The position numbers and the translations under genes were made by a program. DNA of 38,091 nt from Magnetococcales bacterium (GTDB lineage Bacteria > Pseudomonadota > Magnetococcia > Magnetococcales > Magnetaquicoccaceae), in the NCBI GenBank assembly GCA_002753095.1, contig PDZU01000024.1, forward strand, positions 1 through 38,091. The letters run 5' to 3'. Positions 33,666 through 38,091 of the stretch are shown here, piece by piece (within the stretch, counting starts at the first letter, position 1; each line of letters begins with the position of its first letter). The notes under the pieces are model-generated. The model was not told the origin of the DNA, did not search any database, and was given only the letters and a program-made list of their open reading frames with translations.

Positions 33666-35291
33666 ATGAAAGTTTTTCTCTTCTTCCTGTCGCTTCTGTC
33701 GGGATTTTTTTCTTATATTGCAGCGGCGGAGTCATCCCGTTTGCTCCGGGTAGGTATTTACCAGAACCCGCCTGGGGTTTCGTTGAATGAGCAGGGCAAG
33801 GCGCAGGGATTTTACATTGATATTTTGGAGGAGGCTGCTGCTGCCGAGGGGTGGCAGGTGCAGTATGTTGCGGGCACGTGGGCGGATGGTTTGGGACGTT
33901 TGGAGAGTGGGGAGGTTGATTTACTGGTTGCCATTGCCCACACGCAGGAGCGCACCAAGAAGTTTCAGTTCACGCGGGAGACGGTTTTTTCCAATTGGGG
34001 GCAGGTTTATGCGCGCAATGCGGAGGTTCAATCGATTCTCAATCTGGAGAAGCGCAAGATTGCGGGCATGAAGGATGACATTTACACGATTCGTTTTGTG
34101 GAGTTGATGAACAGTTTCAACATTCCGTTTACGTTGGTTGAGACGGATACTTATGGAGATATTTTCAAGCTGATTGCGGCTGGCACGGTAGAGGCGGGAG
34201 TGATTTCCCGTGCCAATGCCAAGGCGATGGAGCAGGATTATGATCTTTTTCGTTCGCCGATTGTATGTTGTCCGATGGAGATCCGTTATGCCACGTTGAA
34301 GGGGCGCAATGGGGATATTTTGGATGGTTTGGACCGTCAGATTGGTTTAATGCGCAAGGACAAGGATTCGCTTTATTATCGTTCTTTGGAGCATTGGTTT
34401 GGCAACGAGGCGAAGAAGGAGTTTCCAGATTGGTTGATATGGGCGTTAGCGATCATTACTGGGGCGGCGATATTGTTGGCGGTAGGGTTATTTTTCTTAC
34501 GGCGGCAGGCGCGATTGATTGAGGAGAAGTTGGAGCAGTCTTATGCGGACAAGCGGGAGATGGAGGTCAAGATGTTGGCGGCCTCGAAGTTGGCGACGAT
34601 TGGCGAGGTAGCCACTGGGGTAGCGCATGAGTTAAACCAACCGTTGACCTATATCAGCACGTTTACGCAGAACATGGAGGTTGCGTTACAGAACAACACG
34701 TTAGATTTGGAGCGTATCAAGCGCCGGATTGGCACGGTCAACGAGCAATTTCGCCGTATTGATGAGATCATCCGTCATTTACAGACCTTTGGGCGCAAGG
34801 ATGAGACCATTGGTGGCAACAGCAAGCAATCGATTCAGTTGGCCGAGGTGGTGGAGAAGACGCTGTTATTTTTGGGGGAGCGGATTCGGTTACGGAACAT
34901 TACTCTGGAGAAGAATTTTGCGGCGGAGGTACCCTCGATTGCTGGGAACATGACCCGTTTGGAGCAGATTTTTATCAATTTTTTCCAGAATGCGATACAT
35001 GCGCTGGCCAACGTAGAGAATGCGACGATCACCATTACGATTGAGTATTTGGAGGAGAATCAGAAGGTTCAGGTTCAGTTTACCGACAATGGGATGGGGA
35101 TGGAACCGGCGGTACGCAAGAAGATTTTTGAGCCATTTTTCACCACCAAGGGCATTGGTGAGGGGACGGGTTTAGGGTTATCGATTGTTTATGGTATTGT
35201 GCAGGAGCATGGGGGTTCGGTGACCTGTATTTCCGAGCCGGGGATTGGGACGACTTTTGCGTTGTTGTTTCCGGCGAAGGTAGATGCTTAA
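33666..35291 (+). CDS. Sensor histidine kinase with periplasmic SBP_bac_3 domain
   Basis: About 541 residues. Signal peptide 1-21 ([15 protein letters not shown]), then an extracytoplasmic substrate-binding domain (about 27-250; [48 protein letters not shown]) of the amino-acid-binding family 3 type. A membrane helix at 256-278 leads to a kinase core with H-box [10 protein letters not shown] (His321), N-box [12 protein letters not shown]1 DNGMGM and G2 GEGTGLGLS. No separate HAMP or PAS is seen. The ligand is probably a small amino acid or organic acid, unknown. The start at 33666 is the ATG before the signal peptide. The REC proteins upstream are likely partners. Confidence 0.93.
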   Translation: MKVFLFFLSLLSGFFSYIAAAESSRLLRVGIYQNPPGVSLNEQGKAQGFYIDILEEAAAAEGWQVQYVAGTWADGLGRLESGEVDLLVAIAHTQERTKKFQFTRETVFSNWGQVYARNAEVQSILNLEKRKIAGMKDDIYTIRFVELMNSFNIPFTLVETDTYGDIFKLIAAGTVEAGVISRANAKAMEQDYDLFRSPIVCCPMEIRYATLKGRNGDILDGLDRQIGLMRKDKDSLYYRSLEHWFGNEAKKEFPDWLIWALAIITGAAILLAVGLFFLRRQARLIEEKLEQSYADKREMEVKMLAASKLATIGEVATGVAHELNQPLTYISTFTQNMEVALQNNTLDLERIKRRIGTVNEQFRRIDEIIRHLQTFGRKDETIGGNSKQSIQLAEVVEKTLLFLGERIRLRNITLEKNFAAEVPSIAGNMTRLEQIFINFFQNAIHALANVENATITITIEYLEENQKVQVQFTDNGMGMEPAVRKKIFEPFFTTKGIGEGTGLGLSIVYGIVQEHGGSVTCISEPGIGTTFALLFPAKVDA

Positions 35292-35313
35292 AGTAGCCAT
35301 GCTACAGAGCTTT

Positions 35314-35365
35314 GAAATCTTTAAAAATTTCTGCGGGGTCCAGGGGCGATCATCGCCCCTGGCGG
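35314..35365. repeat. Dispersed palindromic repeat, copy 2
   Basis: Second copy of the element at 33516-33567, with the same orientation and length and the identical core CAGGGGCGATCATCGCCCCTG. It lies 22 bases after the sensor kinase stop. The pair flanks that gene, which may mean that it moved as a unit or that the element acts as a terminator or REP-like sequence. Confidence 0.9.
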
Positions 35366-35367
35366 AG

Positions 35368-35466
35368 TGCAGAGGCGGAGCCTCTGCATGTAATGTGCGG
35401 CGTTTAAGATAAGCAAATGCGCAGCGTTTGCGCACGCCGCACAGATTTGTGCCCCGCAGGGGCACG
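35368..35466. other. Cluster of three further hairpins
   Basis: Directly after repeat copy 2 stand TGCAGAGGC/GCCTCTGCA (35368-35388), GTGCGGCGT/ACGCCGCAC (35395-35442, with an inner GCAAA/TTTGC) and GTGCCCC/GGGGCAC (about 35449-35465). Together with the palindrome in the repeat they make four successive stems between convergent genes. This would be a strong bidirectional terminator or a REP/BIME-like array. No gene is seen between 35292 and 35479. Confidence 0.65.
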
Positions 35467-35479
35467 CTTTGCCCCACTT

Positions 35480-35881
35480 TCAGACGGCGGGTTGCACACC
35501 CATCTGCCGTGCCAACCAGGGGGGCGGTGCCGAGGCCAGACGCTGTTGCAGGGAGTGCAACAGTGCATCCAATTGTGTTCCAGGGGGCATTTTCAACGGC
35601 AGGATTCCGGCCCGACTGACACGGGCTGCCGCCGGTCCGCCAATCTGCGCCATGCAGGCCAAGGTGCTGCCTTGCAGCAGGTCAAGGCGTTTTTCCAACT
35701 CCCCCTTGCCCTTGCCATCGAAGGTCAAAGTGGCGGCAAAGTGCAGTTGTTGCGGTCCCACATCATAGAGAAAATAGTGACGACAGGTGGCAAAATGGCC
35801 ATCAATCGCCACACCCGAATCGCTGGCACAGGCCACACGAATGGTGCCCGGCAAGGGCAAAGGGGGAACTTTGTTCGGCAT
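35480..35881 (-). CDS. NifX/NifY-like dinitrogenase FeMo-cofactor family protein
   Basis: About 133 residues. The sequence IRVACASDSGVAIDGHFATC, with HYFLYDV and CMAQIGGPAAARVSRAGI, matches the dinitrogenase iron-molybdenum cofactor domain, which carries NifB-co or FeMo-co between assembly proteins. Proteins of this family sit just after nifK or nifT as NifY or NifX; which one this is I cannot tell. The start at 35879-35881 follows GTGGGAGAGTATCGC. An intercistronic hairpin with a U tract lies upstream and would reduce its expression. Confidence 0.85.
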   Translation of the reverse strand: MPNKVPPLPLPGTIRVACASDSGVAIDGHFATCRHYFLYDVGPQQLHFAATLTFDGKGKGELEKRLDLLQGSTLACMAQIGGPAAARVSRAGILPLKMPPGTQLDALLHSLQQRLASAPPPWLARQMGVQPAV

Positions 35882-35899
35882 GCGATACTCTCCCACGAT

Positions 35900-35958
35900 A
35901 AAAAAATGCTGAACAAGCGGTACCGGACAGCCACAACGGCCTGTGACCGGTACCGCTT
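35900..35958 (-). terminator. Terminator-like hairpin between nifT and the nifX-like gene
   Basis: AAGCGGTACCGG (35915-35926) and CCGGTACCGCTT (35947-35958) form a 12-bp perfect stem with a 20-base loop. On the minus strand this is followed by GTTCAGCATTTTTTTATC, a U7 run eight bases later. It probably acts as a partial terminator separating high nifDKT expression from lower nifX-like expression. Confidence 0.75.
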
Positions 35959-35976
35959 ACCGTAAACGGGTAACGG

Positions 35977-36189
35977 CTACACCTTGTTGGCCCGCAAGGT
36001 GACCGGCAAGGCAGGCCGACTGCTACGCGGCTCGATAAAGAAACGCTCACCATTGGCCAGAGAGAGTGTCCCGCCCCATCGATCCTCGGCATCATGTTCC
36101 ATCGCCACAACCGCCGCTTCCAAATCCCGTTTGGCCACATAACAGAGCAGTGTGCCTTGGGCATTACGACGCAAGATCACCTCCGGCAT
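35977..36189 (-). CDS. nifT: NifT/FixU family protein
   Basis: 70 residues, beginning MPEVILRRNAQGTLLCYVAK and carrying LEAAVV with LANGERFFIEP, as in the NifT (FixU) family. The exact function is unclear; it is commonly found right after nifK. It begins ten bases after the nifK stop. No upstream gene intervenes, and the next gene is separated by the hairpin. Confidence 0.92.
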   Translation of the reverse strand: MPEVILRRNAQGTLLCYVAKRDLEAAVVAMEHDAEDRWGGTLSLANGERFFIEPRSSRPALPVTLRANKV

Positions 36190-36199
36190 GGTCGGTCTC

Positions 36200-37771
36200 C
36201 TAGCGGATCAGGTCAAAGTTGTAGTCGGTTTCCCCCATGATGGCGGTATCTTGATCCAAACGGGCCAGTACTTCGTTGACCAGGGTGGTCAACAGATACA
36301 TGGCCCCCTCATAGCCCAAGGTGGCGTTGCGGTGCAGATGATGCCGATCAAAAATCGGGAAACCGATGCGGATCAAAGGCACTTCAAACTCTTTTCCTTT
36401 GCGCAGGGTATCCCGTTGCAGCTCCTTGCCGTAGGAGTTGCCGATGAGAAAATCGGGCTTTTTCTCGAAGAGCAGGGAGCGCAGGTGCCACAGGTCGCGG
36501 CCAAAATGGATCTCGGCCTCCTTGCCGAAGGGGGAGCCGGCCAACAGTTGCTCCATCCCTTTGGCCCACCGTTTGGTGGCGTTGTGGCACAACAGATGGA
36601 TCGGTTCGGCACCCAGTTCCAACAAAAATCGGGTCATGCCCATGACAAAATCGGGATCTCCGTAGATGGAGAAGCGCCGTCCATGCAGCCAGGAGTGCGA
36701 ATCGGCCATCATGTCCACCAAGCGACCCCGCTCCAGTTCCAAAGAGGCGGGAATGGGCTTGCCGGTCAGTTGCGAAACCGCCATCAAAAAACGGTCAGTG
36801 GCGGCCAGACCATAGGGCGCATCCAGCGGGGTGACTGCATGCTTCCAGGTCTCCTTGAGATATTTTTTGGTTTTATCCAGGCTCCAGGATTGCAACAGCA
36901 GCGTATCGATGGCATTGGGGGCATCGATCACCTCGGCCTGGGTGGTGCCACCGGCATACATGCGATATTTGCCATCGGCAGGGGTGTCCAGGACCATCTC
37001 TGGATCGGAAAGCAGCGTGTGCGCCACCCCCATCTCGCGCAGCATGCGCTTGACCGCCCGGAAGTTGCCCAGATAGCTCTCAAAACCCAGAATCACATTG
37101 AGCTTGCCATTGCTGCCAACCTCTTTATTTTCCATCTCATTGAGGGTGAAATAACGCAACACCCCCTCCATCATGTTATCCCACCCGGTCAAATGGCTGC
37201 CGATAAAGCTGGGGGTATGGGCAAAGGGGGTCGGGAAATTTTCTGGAATGCAGCCCTCTTTTTTGGCATTGGCAATGAAGGCGTTCAGATCGTCGCCGAT
37301 CACCTCGGCCATGCAGGTGCTGGAGACGGCGATCATCTCTGGATCATAGAGCGCCTTGGCATTTTCCAGGCCGGCAAAGAGATTTTTTTGGCCACCGAAC
37401 ACGGCGGCGTCTTCGGTCATCGAATCGGAGACACAGGCCACCGGTTCCTTGAAGTGACGATTGAAATAGGTGCGAAAATAGGCGGTACACCCTTGGCTGC
37501 CATGGACATAGGGCAGGGTTTTTTGAAAACCCAGGGCACACAAGACCGCACCCAACGGTTGACAGGCTTTGGCCGGGTTGACGGTCAGCGCTTCGCGGCT
37601 GAAATTGAGCGTTTTATATTCTGTGCTGGTGGTCCAGTTGAAAGTGGCATCCACATCTTCTGGAGAATAGCGGTTTTCGAACTGTTCGGCCTTGTTGCGC
37701 AGCAGGGAGCGGTACTCGGCCTCCTGGAACAAAGGGTAACAGGGAATGATCTGTTCCATCGTTTGCGACAT
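36200..37771 (-). CDS. nifK: Nitrogenase molybdenum-iron protein beta chain NifK
   Basis: 523 residues, the full length for NifK. P-cluster cysteines fall at the Azotobacter numbers: Cys70 (NPAKACQPLGA), Cys95 (HGSQGCTAYFRTYFNRHF) and Cys153 (SSTCMAEVIGDD). The start at 37769-37771 follows CAGGAGACAAAC; a longer frame upstream starts in the nifD-nifK gap and has no such site. The gene itself looks intact. It lies 97 bases downstream of the disrupted nifD end and on the same strand, so transcription from the nifH/D side would be blocked by the insertion. Confidence 0.97.
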   Translation of the reverse strand: MSQTMEQIIPCYPLFQEAEYRSLLRNKAEQFENRYSPEDVDATFNWTTSTEYKTLNFSREALTVNPAKACQPLGAVLCALGFQKTLPYVHGSQGCTAYFRTYFNRHFKEPVACVSDSMTEDAAVFGGQKNLFAGLENAKALYDPEMIAVSSTCMAEVIGDDLNAFIANAKKEGCIPENFPTPFAHTPSFIGSHLTGWDNMMEGVLRYFTLNEMENKEVGSNGKLNVILGFESYLGNFRAVKRMLREMGVAHTLLSDPEMVLDTPADGKYRMYAGGTTQAEVIDAPNAIDTLLLQSWSLDKTKKYLKETWKHAVTPLDAPYGLAATDRFLMAVSQLTGKPIPASLELERGRLVDMMADSHSWLHGRRFSIYGDPDFVMGMTRFLLELGAEPIHLLCHNATKRWAKGMEQLLAGSPFGKEAEIHFGRDLWHLRSLLFEKKPDFLIGNSYGKELQRDTLRKGKEFEVPLIRIGFPIFDRHHLHRNATLGYEGAMYLLTTLVNEVLARLDQDTAIMGETDYNFDLIR

Positions 37772-37866
37772 GTTTGTCTCCTGGTGTGCCGCCCATCTGC
37801 GGACACTCTGGTCAACATGAAATAAGAAAATTGTCCTCAAACAACTGCAGTGGCGTCATTGCCGCT

Positions 37867-37970
37867 TTATGCGGCCTGCCACGGCGGGGTCATCATTTTC
37901 CAACACGGATTGTTGAGGGTCATATCCATATCCCGGGCAAAGATGGCGTAACCATCATAGCCGTGATAGG
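37867..37970 (-). pseudogene. nifD: nifD 3' end (last 34 codons), separated from the rest by an insertion
   Basis: The last codons read [20 protein letters not shown] then [14 protein letters not shown] and a TAA at 37867-37869. This is the C-terminus of NifD (usual form [20 protein letters not shown], then NNPCW). The match ends abruptly after PYHG: the preceding codons are GRL in place of the expected family sequence (usually DYSG), and the bases from 37971 are the end of an insertion element. The remaining 90 percent or more of nifD is not in the window. The junction lies 34 codons from the stop, so the expected alpha subunit would be truncated. Confidence 0.85.
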
Positions 37971-38091
37971 GTAAGCGTCCATTTCTCCCCAGGGTACCCA
38001 TTGATTTTGAAAGGTGAGACTCTATCTGAAAACAACCTTTTCAGGAGGTCGAGATGGGTACAAGCGGGAGCAATAAAGTCGCAGTAGCTGG
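37971..38091 (+). mobile_element. Left end of an IS66-family insertion sequence
   Basis: The sequence changes from nifD at 37971 to GTAAGCGTCCATTTCTCCCC. IS66-family inverted repeats begin GTAAGCG. A possible ribosome site (CAGGAGGTCGAG) and an ATG at 38054 follow about 83 bases inside, the expected distance for the first small gene of such elements. The right end and the 8-bp target duplication typical of IS66 are outside the window. Confidence 0.75.
38054..38091 (+). CDS. Start of an IS66-type accessory gene (tnpA/orfA), cut by the window edge
   Basis: An open frame starting MGTSGSNKVAVA, with GGAGG six bases ahead, runs off the window. Only 12 complete codons are visible, so the call rests on position inside the element, where IS66 family members carry a small HTH-type first gene. 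The family of the protein itself cannot be judged from these residues. Confidence 0.55.
   Translation, partial: MGTSGSNKVAVA

Noticed and set aside
36152-37825. Open frame of 557 codons on the plus strand opposite nifK
   Set aside because: Antisense shadow of nifK, which has all cysteine ligands in place; the plus-strand product has no known features.

Overview
The window looks like a piece of chromosome from a Gram-negative, nitrogen-fixing proteobacterium. The signs are sigma-54 promoters, a NifA activator, nif structural genes, LipB, a DegP/DegQ-type protease and a c-di-GMP protein. The gene mix would fit Magnetococcales or a related deep alphaproteobacterial lineage, but that placement is only inference. 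No magnetosome gene is visible.

Layout: (1) 1-5300 is an accessory stretch. It holds an ImmA/IrrE-type protease with a small unknown partner, a DUF1640-like coiled-coil protein with 11-residue repeats, a SLATT-like two-TM protein, a class II Fic protein and a DUF4351 remnant. (2) 5315-15977 (minus strand) is an unbroken 12-gene urea locus, urtABCDE-ureDABCEFG. (3) 15978-16510 is a divergent control region with a sigma-54 promoter candidate on each side and a twice-repeated 19-bp dyad between them. (4) 16511-18115 is nifA. (5) 18268-20550 holds a HicB remnant, tRNA-Val(CAC) with its terminator, and an AT-rich ATPase plus TOPRIM-like gene pair. The second gene of the pair is cut short by a frameshift at a T7 tract. 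(6) 20602-28703 (minus strand) holds housekeeping and signalling genes: a secreted protein, HtrA, Nudix, LipB, a cytidylate-kinase-like protein, PPK2, REC-PAS-GGDEF-EAL and a phosphoesterase. (7) 28972-35291 (plus strand) holds a DUF1566 membrane protein, an FGE-fold protein, two response regulators and a sensor kinase with a periplasmic substrate-binding domain. The kinase gene is flanked by two copies of a palindromic repeat. (8) 35480-38091 is the tail of a nif operon (nifD 3' end, nifK, nifT, a nifX-like gene). NifD is broken about 34 codons from its end by what looks like the left end of an IS66-family element.

How the genes fit together: the urea operon imports urea and hydrolyses it to ammonia. 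nifA, divergent from it, would switch on nitrogenase. Both appear to depend on sigma-54, so the shared intergenic region is probably a nitrogen-status switch. The nif operon at the right edge would be a NifA target, but the insertion in nifD implies that nitrogenase is not made from this allele unless the element is excised, another copy exists, or the population is mixed. The most notable observations are the IS66/nifD junction, the two-sided sigma-54 region and the frameshifted ATPase/TOPRIM pair, which is a candidate defence module.
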